64,000 nt of DNA from JAWKWH01 sp963669285 (GCA_963669285.2 CAXXSI010000023.1:62001-126000); one strand, 5' to 3'; shown: positions 29,172 to 38,828, counted from the stretch's first letter. Translations and numbers: made by a program. The notes: generated by a model not told the origin, from the letters alone.

Positions 29172-30299
29172 TCACGGCATCCACGGCAACTGAACCAGCG
29201 AGAGGTTCAGCCAGGCGACCCAGCTGTGGTTGAGGAACTGGGCAAAGAAAAGCTGGAATGAAAACGCCCCCCAGCCGGTAATCATGGCCAACAAAACGGC
29301 GACAGATCCGAGACTTGCGCCGGACCATGCAACCGATCGAACAATGATATTGCGCTGCACCGGCTCTGCCGATTTCGTCAAACCAAACCGGTCGAGAAAC
29401 CGGCGCTCGACCGGCAGCAGGACCTCGGCGCTGAGCCTCCCGTTTGCAATCCCGCTGGCGATCTTGCGGGCATAGTGGCGTGCTGCCACCAGGTGCAGAG
29501 CGACAAACAACGTGAATACCAGCCCCGCCACCGCCAGCGGCCAGCCCATCCTGATCAGCTCCGCCTGCCCGTCGCTCAGGGGTTGCGGTAAGCCGTCGAT
29601 GTAATTGCCAATGCCAAGCGGGGCGATTTTCGCGCCCGTGACCAGCAAACCGGCGACGAGATAGAGAACCACCAGCCACAGCGCCGGTAGCCGACCCAGT
29701 CGGCGCAGTTGGTGCGACAGGGAAAAGTCATAAAACGAGCGCCAGTGGCCGGTCACCGCCTGCCGGGCCTGCGCCAGGGGCAAATGTATCATCGCGGCGA
29801 TGAAAATCGCCACGCCGGTCAGCGCCGTAACCGGCCCAACCCATGCCTGTTCATAGCCCTTGTTGAACGAGTTTTCCCACCCGGCCCACCATCCCAGCAG
29901 CCAAAGCAGGCAGGCCGGAAGCGTGATCACCCAGCAATTCAACGCCATCTGCAGGCCGAGCGAAAAGTTCTCCCGCAGAGAGCCGAGCAAGGCGGCAAAC
30001 AGATATCGGATTCTCCGGCGAACCGGCTTTGCCGGGGCGAAAGCCTGCGAAAGCGTGCCGCTGAACCTTTGCGAAATGATCCAGTTGGGCCATTTAACCA
30101 GATGGGCTGTTTCTTCCTGCGCAGCCATTGCTGCAGCAAAGCTTTTCGCGGTGTTGCCAGACTGCCTGTGCCATGCCTTGACGGCAGTGCGCCGCATTGC
30201 CCGTCCGGTCCAACCAAGCACAAGAATGGCAGTGACCGGCGTGAGGCACAGAACGACGCCGATTGAAAACTTCCAAACAAATGCCAGCAGGCGCCTCAT
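29172..30299 (-). CDS. polytopic membrane protein of unknown function
   Basis: A protein of about 375 residues with six to seven hydrophobic helices, including FSIGVVLCLTPVTAILVLGW, WVITLPACLLWLLGWWAGW and WPLAVAGLVFTLFVALHLVA. The ATG at 30299 is preferred; an upstream ATG at 30332 is also in frame. It begins 39 bp after the stop of the phosphatase-like gene and on the same strand, so the two probably form an operon. No family name can be supported; an envelope role is only suggested by the neighbour. Confidence 0.65.
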   Translation of the reverse strand: MRRLLAFVWKFSIGVVLCLTPVTAILVLGWTGRAMRRTAVKAWHRQSGNTAKSFAAAMAAQEETAHLVKWPNWIISQRFSGTLSQAFAPAKPVRRRIRYLFAALLGSLRENFSLGLQMALNCWVITLPACLLWLLGWWAGWENSFNKGYEQAWVGPVTALTGVAIFIAAMIHLPLAQARQAVTGHWRSFYDFSLSHQLRRLGRLPALWLVVLYLVAGLLVTGAKIAPLGIGNYIDGLPQPLSDGQAELIRMGWPLAVAGLVFTLFVALHLVAARHYARKIASGIANGRLSAEVLLPVERRFLDRFGLTKSAEPVQRNIIVRSVAWSGASLGSVAVLLAMITGWGAFSFQLFFAQFLNHSWVAWLNLSLVQLPWMP

Positions 30300-30338
30300 G
30301 ATATCGCCGTCACCGGGCCCGTTTGATGCCAACGCTGA

Positions 30339-31514
30339 TCATGCGAATGCCTCGGCTAGCGGAGGCCCCTCGGCGTGGCGTGTCCTGACGCCCATCAATT
30401 GTCCGATGGTCGCGGCAATGGACACCTGATCAACCCTTTTGTCGACGACGGTGTTGCGGGCGATGCCGGGTCCAAACATCAACGCCCATATCTGGTGCGC
30501 CGAGCGGGAATTGAAATGGTGCTGGCAGGCAATATCCATCATCGTGTTGTCGTCGCGACCGCAATCGGGAACGATGACAAAGACCGTGTTGCCGCGATAT
30601 TCCGGATCGTTTTCGACGGTTGCAACGAGCTGCTGCAGACCGTTGTCGATGATCGAGATTCCCCGTGTGTAATGGCTCAGATTGCCCCAATGTACATAAT
30701 CCGGGTCCTGATAGTTGATCATCATCAGCCGCGGTCTCAACTCTCGGATCGCCCGGATGGACAATTCGGTGAGCAGCCGGTCGCCGCGCGGATTGACAAA
30801 TCCGCTGTCCCCGTAGTGGCGGCGCCAACGCTGCCAGAACCCTTCCATGGCCGGGCCCTGATCGCCGGCGAGTTCGCCGCGATAGTTGCGGGCTTCGCGT
30901 TCGGCCAATTGCTTGCTCAATTCCTCCCTCGCCGCGGCATCGAGATCGCCTTTCAACTGCTCCCGCAACAGCCAAATCTTGTACCAATGCAGGCTCATGA
31001 CACTGGAGCGGTACTCGATGCCGTAATTGTGGTTCTCCGAAAAGTTCAGATAATCCTCGCTGATGCGGTCTTCGCCGTTGACGATCAGCGCCTGATGGTC
31101 GGGAATGGCATGGCTTTTCCGCAGATATTCAAACAGTGTCGGCGATTTCGGCTCGAATCGATCGGAAAGGATGCGGCCCTCGACATCCTCGTAGCGATCA
31201 TAGCGGCCGGTCAGTATGTACAGCGTTCCTTGCGAATGACTGGTGACGACGCCTTCCTGTGACGAGATCATCATGTTGTTGAACAGCGTGCCGCGCTTGG
31301 CCAGCACGTGCGCAAGGTACGGGCTGTATGTGGTCTCGGGCTCGATCGTCTCGCGCCGTCGAACCCCGCCGCCAAAGCGCACGATGATGACATTGGGACC
31401 TGAATAGGCGGCCTTCGAACATGCGGTGCGGCTTCCTAACACGCCGAGACCTGCCGACAGGCCAAGCGTCAGAACGCCCTTGTTCAGCTCACGGCGATTG
31501 ATCATGCTGGCCAT
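30339..31514 (-). CDS. exported alkaline-phosphatase-superfamily-like protein
   Basis: A protein of about 391 residues starting at the ATG at 31514 behind GGAAGGG. The N-terminus NRRELNKGVLTLGLSAGLG carries twin arginines and a hydrophobic core, suggesting Tat export. The fold-like order is NVIIVRFGGGVRR, then THSQGTLYILTGRYDR, DPDYVHWGNLSHYTRG and VFVIVPDCGRDDN, which resembles the alkaline phosphatase/sulfatase superfamily, with CGRDDN in place of the usual SDHG. The His-rich block ACQHHFNSRSAH may complete a metal site. Substrate is unknown. It is divergent from the cytochrome P450 gene. Confidence 0.6.
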   Translation of the reverse strand: MASMINRRELNKGVLTLGLSAGLGVLGSRTACSKAAYSGPNVIIVRFGGGVRRRETIEPETTYSPYLAHVLAKRGTLFNNMMISSQEGVVTSHSQGTLYILTGRYDRYEDVEGRILSDRFEPKSPTLFEYLRKSHAIPDHQALIVNGEDRISEDYLNFSENHNYGIEYRSSVMSLHWYKIWLLREQLKGDLDAAAREELSKQLAEREARNYRGELAGDQGPAMEGFWQRWRRHYGDSGFVNPRGDRLLTELSIRAIRELRPRLMMINYQDPDYVHWGNLSHYTRGISIIDNGLQQLVATVENDPEYRGNTVFVIVPDCGRDDNTMMDIACQHHFNSRSAHQIWALMFGPGIARNTVVDKRVDQVSIAATIGQLMGVRTRHAEGPPLAEAFA

Positions 31515-31649
31515 AATTTGCCCTTCCGCTTGGAAACCGTGGCAAAAATCCACCAGCAACATGACCATTCCATGGCAAGGCCGCACGCCTTGGCGATTGC
31601 AACGGAGGCTGAGGCCCCCTATTTTCGATGCATCGGAGGATCGCACTTC

Positions 31650-33026
31650 ATGGATGCGACGCCATCACCATTTTCGCCGCCTGCGCCCAAGCCGCGCTCG
31701 CACATTCCAAGCGCGTGGGAAGTCGTGCGCACGGTTTACCGCAATCCGCTCGAATTGTGGGGTGAGCCATCCTACAATGAGCGCTGGATTCACACGCGGT
31801 TCTTCAATGAGCGGGCGCTGATCGTCAACGATCCGGGCCTGGTCCGGCACGTCCTCGTCGACAATGCCAAGAATTTCAAGATGGCGAAGGTTCGTCAGCT
31901 GATTCTGCGCCCGATCCTGGCCGACGGCCTGCTGACAGCGGAAGGCGATATCTGGAAGCGCTCGCGCAAGGCCATGGCGCCGGTGTTCACGCCGCGCCAT
32001 ATCGACGGATTCGCAGATGTCATGCTGCGCGAAACCGAAGCCCATGCCGAGCGATTTGTGGCCTTGGAAGGTGATTATGTCGAGCGGGATATTGCCGTCG
32101 ACATGACCGAGCTGACATTTGCCATTCTTTCGGCGACGCTGTTCTCGGCCGAAATCGCCTCGCCGGGCGTCGATTTTGCCGAGCAGGTCGACAAGCTGTT
32201 GTCGACGATGGGCCGGGTCGATCCGCTCGACTTGCTGAAGGCGCCGTCATGGTTGCCGCGGCTCACTCGAATCCGCGGCCGCAAGTCACTGAAATTTTTC
32301 AGAAAGATGGTGGCCGATACCATCGATCTGCGGCGCAACAAGGTGCGCGCGGGCGAAGCGGTTCCCGATGATTTTCTGACGCTGCTGCTGCGGCAGGAAG
32401 GCGCAGACGGATTGTCGGCGAGCGAGATCGAAGACAACATCATCACTTTCATCGGCGCCGGCCACGAAACCACGGCGCGTGCCCTGACGTGGGCAATCTA
32501 CTGCCTGGCGAACTCGCCGCGCGACAGAGCACTGGTCGAAGCCGAGACCGACCGGGTATTGGCGCTGGAACTGCCGCCAAAGGACTGGCTCGATCAGATG
32601 CCGATCACCCGGGCTGCTTTTGAAGAAGCGATGCGGCTATATCCGCCTGCACCTTCGATAAACCGCGCAGCGATCGAAGACGACAACTGGAATGGCGTCG
32701 AAATTCCGGCTGAAACAACTGTGCTGGTCATGCCCTGGACCCTGCATCGCCACCGGTTGTTGTGGGATCAGCCCGACGCTTTCATGCCGGAGCGGTTTTG
32801 GCCGGAAAATCGCGGCAAGATCGATCGGTTTCAGTATCTTCCGTTCGGCGCGGGACCGCGTGTCTGCATCGGTTCGACCTTCGCCCTGCAGGAAGCGGTG
32901 ATCGCGCTGGCCATCCTGTTGTCACGGTTCCGCTTTGAATGCACTGCAGACACCAATCCCTGGCCAGTGCAAAAACTGACGACACAGCCGCAGGGCGGCA
33001 TGCCGATGCGGATTGCGGCGCGATAG
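31650..33026 (+). CDS. cytochrome P450
   Basis: A soluble bacterial P450 of 458 residues, start ATG at 31650 behind GGAGG. The oxygen-binding I-helix motif GAGHETT is at residues 269-275, the ExxR pair EEAMR at 325-329, and the heme loop FGAGPRVCIG at about 399-408 with the axial Cys at 406. No ferredoxin or reductase gene is adjacent, so electron partners must be supplied elsewhere. The start overlaps no neighbour, and the divergent gene begins 136 bp away. Substrate cannot be read from sequence. Confidence 0.93.
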   Translation: MDATPSPFSPPAPKPRSHIPSAWEVVRTVYRNPLELWGEPSYNERWIHTRFFNERALIVNDPGLVRHVLVDNAKNFKMAKVRQLILRPILADGLLTAEGDIWKRSRKAMAPVFTPRHIDGFADVMLRETEAHAERFVALEGDYVERDIAVDMTELTFAILSATLFSAEIASPGVDFAEQVDKLLSTMGRVDPLDLLKAPSWLPRLTRIRGRKSLKFFRKMVADTIDLRRNKVRAGEAVPDDFLTLLLRQEGADGLSASEIEDNIITFIGAGHETTARALTWAIYCLANSPRDRALVEAETDRVLALELPPKDWLDQMPITRAAFEEAMRLYPPAPSINRAAIEDDNWNGVEIPAETTVLVMPWTLHRHRLLWDQPDAFMPERFWPENRGKIDRFQYLPFGAGPRVCIGSTFALQEAVIALAILLSRFRFECTADTNPWPVQKLTTQPQGGMPMRIAAR

Positions 33027-33043
33027 GCCAGGATTGCGATGCG

Positions 33044-33418
33044 TCATGCCCGCCCGTACCAGGCGTTCTCGACATGAATCGGCCAGCGCCAGGGCAGAAC
33101 CGCGACAAGGTCGAAACGTATCGATAGGCGGCCGTGGTCAGGCTGGCGCGAAAGCCAGATATCGGCTGCCGCTTCAATGCGGCGTTCTGCATGAACGGTG
33201 ACCGCGTTCATCGCGTCCATCAAGGTTGAGCGCGCTTTGACCTCGACGATTGCCACCAGATCTCCACGGCGGGCGATCAGGTCTATTTCACCAAGTTTCG
33301 TGCGATAGCGCCGCGCGACGATGCGGTATCCTTTGGCCATCAACGCGGCCGCTGCCAGAAACTCGCCGCGGTGGCCCTTTTTGAATGCCTGCCGGCGCTT
33401 GTCGGTGGTGTTGTTCAT
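33044..33418 (-). CDS. yraN: YraN/UPF0102 endonuclease-fold protein
   Basis: A 124-residue protein of the UPF0102 family. It has the PD-(D/E)XK-like core GEIDLIARRGDLVAIVEVKA (conserved Glu, Asp and Glu-x-Lys) and the N-terminal GEFLAAAALMAKGYRIVARR. Function is not proven. The start overlaps the rsmI stop by 4 bp, the usual rsmI-yraN pairing in proteobacteria. Confidence 0.88.
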   Translation of the reverse strand: MNNTTDKRRQAFKKGHRGEFLAAAALMAKGYRIVARRYRTKLGEIDLIARRGDLVAIVEVKARSTLMDAMNAVTVHAERRIEAAADIWLSRQPDHGRLSIRFDLVAVLPWRWPIHVENAWYGRA

Positions 33419-34362
33419 CCTTGTTCGGGCTTCATTGCAAGCAGCCTGGCATACAGTTCTCGTTTCGGGCGGCCGGTCAGTTTGGCTGCTTCGCTCGCCG
33501 CGCGCGATGCCGGCATCTCGGCGACCAGAGAAATCAGCAAGGCGTCGCAGTCCTGTTCGGACATGGTACCCGTCTCGGCCGGCGGACCGACGCAGACAAC
33601 AATCTCGCCCTTTGGCGTAACCGCCTTGGCGTAGTGGGCAGACAGTTCCGACAAGGTTCCGCGGCGGATCTCCTCAAATCGCTTTGTCAATTCGCGCGCG
33701 ACGGCACAATGCCGATTGCCACCCAATTCCTGTTCCATTGCCGCCAACGCATCGGCAAGCCTGCGCGAAGATTCGTAGAATATCAGCGTCGCATCCGCTC
33801 CGGCCAGTTCGGCAAGTTTGCGCGAACGCGGTCCCGGTTTGGATGGCAAGAACCCGATGAAAAGAAAGCTGTCCGTTGGCAGTCCAGACGCAGTCAATGC
33901 AGCGAGTGACGCCGAGGCGCCAGGAATGGGGATCACCGGCAATTGCCGCTTGATCGCTTCCTCGACCAGCCTGAATCCGGGGTCTGAAACCAGCGGTGTG
34001 CCGGCATCGGACACAAGCGCAACGGACTTTCCCGACTCAATTGCATCCAGCAATTCCGGGCCAGCGGTTTTCGCATTGTGCTCGTGATAGGCGGTCGGCC
34101 TTTGCGCGATACCGTAGCGGGAAAGCAAAATCCTGGTGACGCGGGTGTCCTCTGCGGCAAGGAGATCGGCAGCGGCCAGCGTTTCCAGTGCGCGGATGGT
34201 TATGTCCCCCAGATTGCCGATCGGGGTGGCCACCAGGTACAGGCCCGGGTCCAGCGGCGGCGCGATAACCTCATGTCCGGATGCGAGAAATGATTTTATT
34301 CGGTTTTGCACAGATCTCGTCGGCTTCGTTGATTGGATTTTCAAGGACTCTTTGACACGCAA
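33415..34362 (-). CDS. rsmI: 16S rRNA 2'-O-ribose C1402 methyltransferase
   Basis: RsmI methylates the ribose of C1402 in 16S rRNA and belongs to the SAM-using tetrapyrrole-methylase fold. Signature blocks are GLYLVATPIGNLGDITIRAL, AAEDTRVTRILL, ALVSDAGTPLVSDPGFRLV and IPGASASLAALTASGL. The length is 315 residues; a start closer to the LDPGLYLVAT block is possible because the first 30 residues are poorly patterned. It is divergent from the LppC-like gene and coupled to yraN. Confidence 0.92.
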   Translation of the reverse strand: MRVKESLKIQSTKPTRSVQNRIKSFLASGHEVIAPPLDPGLYLVATPIGNLGDITIRALETLAAADLLAAEDTRVTRILLSRYGIAQRPTAYHEHNAKTAGPELLDAIESGKSVALVSDAGTPLVSDPGFRLVEEAIKRQLPVIPIPGASASLAALTASGLPTDSFLFIGFLPSKPGPRSRKLAELAGADATLIFYESSRRLADALAAMEQELGGNRHCAVARELTKRFEEIRRGTLSELSAHYAKAVTPKGEIVVCVGPPAETGTMSEQDCDALLISLVAEMPASRAASEAAKLTGRPKRELYARLLAMKPEQG

Positions 34363-34437
34363 TGATCACGGTTGCAAAATCGACCCAATAACGCGAGGCG
34401 GTGGCGGCCGGTTTTCGCGAGGCGCGGGGTTTGAACT

Positions 34438-35647
34438 ATGGCAACTTTTCCAACGAGGCCGATCCGTTCGGCGGCCGCAACTATCGCTTTGGCGGCAGCG
34501 GTGGCGCTGACATCGTGCCAGAGCGGCGGTATTCCATTCGGTCTCCCCGATCCTAAACAGGCGGAACCCGCGCCGAAAGCCGAGTTGCCCTCCGCTGAAG
34601 GGTGAGGTGATCGGCCAGGGTGAAGTACGGGTTGCGCTATTGTTGCCGATGACGGCACCGGGCAATGCGGCCAGAATTGCCGGTGAACTGAAAAACGCGG
34701 CAAGCATGGCAATGGAGGATTGGGGCATGCAAACGCTCCAGCTTGTCGTCAAGGACACGAAGGGGACGCCCAACGGCGCGGTGGATGCAGCATCCGAAGC
34801 GAGCACCGAAGGCGCTTCGATTGTGCTCGGTCCGCTGTTTGCGGGAAGTGTCACGGCGGTAACCGGGGTGTTGCGGCCGGCTGGTAAAACGATCATTGCC
34901 TATTCGTCGGATTCCAGCGTCGGTGGCCAAGGCGTTTATCTTGCTTCGTTTTTGCCACAGACAATCATCGATCGCACGCTCTCCTATGCGGTCGCGAACG
35001 GACAACGCGATATAGCAGCCATCCTGCCAAATGGCGCTGTCGGCAATCTGGCCGAAAGGCAAATCAAGAAAACCCTGTCGCGAACCGGCGGCAATCTGGT
35101 CGCCGTCTCACGCTATGATTACAACGACGCCTCGGTTGAGGCAGCCATCGAGGCGATCGCTCCCAGCATTCCAAACGCGCAGGCGTTGTTTATTCCCGAT
35201 GGCGGCAGCACACCCGGCGCGATCGCCAACACGCTGCGACGGCGCGGTGTTGAACTCGCGGGGAAAAAGCTGCTCGGTACCGGCCAATGGGCAAGCGCGG
35301 ATTTGAAGAATCCGGCACTTGCCGGTGCCTGGTTTGCCGATGCCGACCAATCTTCGATTATCAACTTCAAGTCCAAGTACTCGGCGAAATTCGGAACCGC
35401 CCCATCGTCGGTCGCACCACTGGCCTATGACACGGTCGCCCTGATTTCCGGTATCGTCAAACGCTTCGGTGCGTCCGGCCTGACCAATGAAGTCATCGAA
35501 AGCCGAACCGGTTACTCCGGATACACCGGCATATTCAGATTCAAACCGGACGGCTCCAACGATCGCGGGCTCGCTGTGTACGAGATCTCCGGTGACAATT
35601 TACGGACTGTGAGTCCGGCACCAAAGGCGTTTGGCGCCGGAAGCTGA
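34438..35647 (+). CDS. LppC/LpoA-like penicillin-binding protein activator lipoprotein, one frameshift
   Basis: A lipoprotein of about 400 residues. The ATG at 34438 gives an Ala-rich signal ending in the lipobox VALTSC. After a break near 34600 the ligand-binding-like domain follows: VRVALLLPMTAPGNAARIAG, DTKGTPNGAVDAASEAST and FIPDGGSTPGAIANTL. This is the periplasmic-binding-protein fold of LppC/LpoA, activators of penicillin-binding protein 1A in gammaproteobacteria. The gene stands divergently beside rsmI-yraN, the conserved place for this family. Confidence 0.85.
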
Positions 35648-35684
35648 AACCTCTGAGTGCTGCATCAAGCCGGAGTGGCGGGCT

Positions 35685-35996
35685 AGAGCGTATCCGGCTT
35701 CAAATGGAATCGTTTGAACGTAGGGATTTTGTGTTCCGGCAAGGAGCGCGGGGGCGACGCGGTGCGAGTACCGTTAGACCCGCGCGACGCAGACCGGGGC
35801 GCAAAAGGCCAAGTTGAAATGATTGCGGTTTATCCTTATCATTCAAGTGCTTGACGGTTCGCCTGCTTGGCAGTCTTTTCCGCATCAGCATTGTCGAAAT
35901 CCTCGCACGATGGCAACATCGCGCTATCGGCGTTCTCCTCGCTGATGTAAAAAATTCTTGCCAACAAACCGCTCCCATTTAAGCCGGACACGCTCT
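35685..35996. mobile_element. 312-bp MITE-like intergenic repeat, copy 2
   Basis: This is the same element as at 22115-22423 in the same orientation, with inverted ends AGAGCGTATCCGGCTTCAAA and TTTAAGCCGGACACGCTCT. Both ends are flanked by TA when the element is taken as GAGCG to CGCTC (TA at 35684-35685 and 35996-35997), matching an IS630/Tc1-type insertion. Its right end overlaps the TAG stop codon of the adjacent SDR gene. It accounts for nearly the whole gap between the LppC-like gene and the SDR gene; nothing else is seen there. Confidence 0.8.
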
Positions 35997-36750
35997 ACAT
36001 GCCCCAGCCGCCATCGATGATGTGGGTCTGGCCGGTGGTGAAGGCGCTTTCGTCGCTGGCAAGATAGACGACGAGATTGGCAATCTCTTCGGCCTTGGCG
36101 ATGCGGCCCATGGGTTGGCGGGCGATGAATTCCTTCATTGCCTTGTCGTAATCGCCGGTCGCTTTGAGCCGCTCATGCAGCGACGGGCTGTCGACCGTTC
36201 CCGGGCAGATGGCGTTGCAGCGAATGCCCCTGGTGATGAAATCGGCGGCAATCGCCTTGGTCATCCCGATCACCGCCGCCTTGGAGGCAGAATACACGAA
36301 CCGATTGGGAACGCCCTTTAATGAAGAAGCAACGGACGACATGTTGATGATCGAACCACCGCCGTTTTCGAGCATCGCCGGAATGGCCAGCCTGGCTGTT
36401 CGGTACATCGCCTTGACGTTGAGATCGAAGGAAAAATCCCAAGCCGCCTCGTCGCATTCGAGGATCGAACCGGCATGGACGAATCCGGCGCAGTTGAACA
36501 ACACGTCAATCGCACCGATCTCTGCCATGACACGCTCCACCGATGGCTGATCCGTAACATCGAGTTTCAATGACGTCACGCCGTCGATAGCACCGAGCTC
36601 GGCCAAGGCGGTGTCGTTGATATCAGTCGCAAAGACCGCGGCGCCCTCGGCAACACAGGCTTCCGTGCTGGCCCACCCTATCCCCTGCCCCGCCGCCGTG
36701 ATCAGAATCGTTTTGCCGGCGAGGCGTCCTGAATTGTTCGTCGTCATCAA
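35995..36750 (-). CDS. SDR family oxidoreductase of sugar-acid catabolism
   Basis: A classical short-chain dehydrogenase of 251 residues. The NAD-binding motif is ITAAGQGIG, followed by NCAGFVH, the Ser in IINMSSVASS, and the catalytic YSASK. The end HIIDGGWGM and block CPGTVDSPSLHERLKATGD resemble 2-keto-3-deoxy-L-fuconate dehydrogenase-type enzymes. It overlaps the enolase-superfamily gene by 4 bp and is last in a three-gene minus-strand operon, so it likely oxidises the 2-keto-3-deoxy acid that the dehydratase makes. The substrate assignment is inference. The stop codon lies inside a repeat end. Confidence 0.83.
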   Translation of the reverse strand: MMTTNNSGRLAGKTILITAAGQGIGWASTEACVAEGAAVFATDINDTALAELGAIDGVTSLKLDVTDQPSVERVMAEIGAIDVLFNCAGFVHAGSILECDEAAWDFSFDLNVKAMYRTARLAIPAMLENGGGSIINMSSVASSLKGVPNRFVYSASKAAVIGMTKAIAADFITRGIRCNAICPGTVDSPSLHERLKATGDYDKAMKEFIARQPMGRIAKAEEIANLVVYLASDESAFTTGQTHIIDGGWGM

Positions 36751-37853
36751 CGGGTTCCTTCTGTGTGAGCGGCTTTTGCTCTAGGCTTTGCCCAATCGAA
36801 TGTCACGCCTATTCCGGGATCTGAAGGGGCAACTGCGAGATGGTTTTCCACCTGCAGCGGACGAAGCGTGTATTGATCTACGGGAAATGAATGGACTTCC
36901 AGCCAGCCGGAATTGCTCTGAGCGGCAACCAGGCTAACGTGAAGCTCCTGCATGCCGTGGCTGCATACCGGTATACTTGCCTTTCGCGACAATTCCGCAA
37001 CCTGCAGCCAGCCGGTAATGCCGCCGCAATTGGAGGCGTCCGGTTGGATAAATGACAGACTTGAGTGTTCAAACGCCAGCTCGAACTCGTGGACTGTGTG
37101 GAGATTCTCACCCATCGCCAACGGTATTTCAACCGCTCGGGCGATCCGGCCGTACCCGTTATAATCATCTGGATTGATCGGCTCTTCAAACCACAGAAGA
37201 TCAAAAGGTTTGAACGCAATAGCCGCTTTAATCGCCTGGTCCACGCTCATGGAATAATTGGCGTCGACCATGAAGGCGTTGTCGGGCCCGATCAATTGTC
37301 GAACCGCTTCAATTCGCTGGACGTCTTCTGCTAAATCGGGTTGTCCGATCTTGATCTTCACCCCGTTGAATCCCCGATCGAGATAGGACTGAACGCTTGT
37401 GAGGAGTTTTTGCAGCGGAAAGTTCAGATCAATGCCACCGCAATACGCTTTGCAGCGATTACCTGCCCCGCCCGCCATTTGCCAAAGCGGTTCGTCGCGT
37501 TCCTTTCCGCGAATATCCCACAAGGCAATATCGATCGCCGAAATGGCGAAGGACGCCACACCGCCCCGACCGACATAATGGATATGCCATTGCATTGCTT
37601 GGTGGAGTGCTTCGACATCGTCAGCATCGCGCCCGATCAGAAACGGTGCAAGGTCGTGTTCGATCATTGCCCTGATCGACCGTCCGCCGCGCCCGCCGGT
37701 ATAGGTGTAACCGGTTCCCGATAAACCGCCTTCGGTTCTGACAGTCACGGTGATCAATTCGAAATGCGTGTGGTCTCCATGTTTTGCGTCGGTCAGCACC
37801 TCCGCCAGCGGCAGGATGAACAAGCAACAGTCAATCGAACGAATTACCGCCAA
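36747..37853 (-). CDS. enolase-superfamily sugar-acid dehydratase (mandelate racemase type)
   Basis: A 368-residue mandelate racemase/muconate-lactonizing-type protein that would dehydrate an aldonic or aldaric acid. The catalytic Lys pair is KIK at residues 166-168. Metal ligands are D197 in VDANYS, E223-E224 in FEEP and E249 in GEN. The general base His is H299 in CSHGMQELH, after D272. All key residues are present. It starts 18 bp after the upstream dehydrogenase and overlaps the SDR gene. Its exact acid cannot be read, but dehydratase chemistry fits the neighbours. Confidence 0.88.
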   Translation of the reverse strand: MAVIRSIDCCLFILPLAEVLTDAKHGDHTHFELITVTVRTEGGLSGTGYTYTGGRGGRSIRAMIEHDLAPFLIGRDADDVEALHQAMQWHIHYVGRGGVASFAISAIDIALWDIRGKERDEPLWQMAGGAGNRCKAYCGGIDLNFPLQKLLTSVQSYLDRGFNGVKIKIGQPDLAEDVQRIEAVRQLIGPDNAFMVDANYSMSVDQAIKAAIAFKPFDLLWFEEPINPDDYNGYGRIARAVEIPLAMGENLHTVHEFELAFEHSSLSFIQPDASNCGGITGWLQVAELSRKASIPVCSHGMQELHVSLVAAQSNSGWLEVHSFPVDQYTLRPLQVENHLAVAPSDPGIGVTFDWAKPRAKAAHTEGTR

Positions 37854-37871
37854 AAATCCCTCCCGATATCG

Positions 37872-38828
37872 TCACATATCCGCGCATTCGGGAACCGGGC
37901 TGATGGCATCTCCGCTCGCGAAAAACGCGTTCAGATTGTCTACCGTCAAATCGCCCATCGCCTGCCGGGTTTCTTCGGTGGCGCTGCCTACATGCGGTGT
38001 CAGCACGACATTGTCGAGCGCGAACAATGCTTCGGGAACGTGCGGTTCGCTTTCGAACACATCGAGCCCGGCATTGCCCAAACGGCCATCCTGCAACGCC
38101 GCGACCAATTCGCCTTCGTCGACCACCGAACCGCGCGAGACATTGATCAACGTACCTTCCGGTCCAAGCGCCTCGATCACACCGCGATCGACCAGTTTAC
38201 TCGTGGCGGCGCCACCCGGTGTGACAACGATGAGATAGTCAACATGGCCCGCCATCTCGGTGAGATCGGCGTAATAGCGCCACGGCACACCCGATTTCTT
38301 GTTTCGTGCGTGGTAGACAACTTCGCAATCAAAGGCGCCGAGTTTGTGCGCAATCGTTTCGCCGATCCGGCCGAGCCCCAATATGCCGACCCGCTTGCCT
38401 TCTATAGACCGGGTGAGCGGCGCGTTGCCCTTCGACACCCAGTCTCCGGAACGTACCCAGCGGTCATCGCGGATCAGACGACGGCTGACGGCGAGCGTCA
38501 GCATGATGGCGGTGTTGGCGACATCGGCATTGAGAACGTTGGGTGTGTGGGTAACAACGATTCCCCGCCCGACCGCTTTGTCCACGTCGATCGCATCATA
38601 GCCAACGCCGTAGCATGAAATGATCTTGAGATTTGGCAATGCCGACATGATTGCCATGGGTATGCCGTCGTGACCGTTGGTTGCGACTGCCTCGATCCGG
38701 GAGCCGTTTTCGGCAACGAATTCAACGAGATTGTCGATTTCGTTGGTCCAGTGGATGTCAAAAGTCTTGCCAAAACGCTCCAGCATTCGCGGCGTGGCCT
38801 CGCCAATCAAAAGCAGCTTTCTTTTCAA
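37872..38828 (-). CDS. 2-hydroxyacid dehydrogenase (GhrB/D-3-PGDH type)
   Basis: An NAD(P)-dependent 2-hydroxyacid dehydrogenase of about 318 residues. It contains VGILGLGRIGETIA (Rossmann GxGxxG), INVSRGSVVDEGELVAAL with the catalytic Arg, DVFESEPHVPEALF with the Glu, and LTPHVGSATEETRQAM with the catalytic His. The TTG at 38828 (KRKLLLIGEATPRM) with GGAG upstream is the best start; a missing base could hide an ATG just before it. First gene of the minus-strand operon. It probably reduces a 2-ketoacid or glyoxylate/hydroxypyruvate in the sugar-acid route. Confidence 0.85.
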   Translation of the reverse strand: MKRKLLLIGEATPRMLERFGKTFDIHWTNEIDNLVEFVAENGSRIEAVATNGHDGIPMAIMSALPNLKIISCYGVGYDAIDVDKAVGRGIVVTHTPNVLNADVANTAIMLTLAVSRRLIRDDRWVRSGDWVSKGNAPLTRSIEGKRVGILGLGRIGETIAHKLGAFDCEVVYHARNKKSGVPWRYYADLTEMAGHVDYLIVVTPGGAATSKLVDRGVIEALGPEGTLINVSRGSVVDEGELVAALQDGRLGNAGLDVFESEPHVPEALFALDNVVLTPHVGSATEETRQAMGDLTVDNLNAFFASGDAISPVPECADM

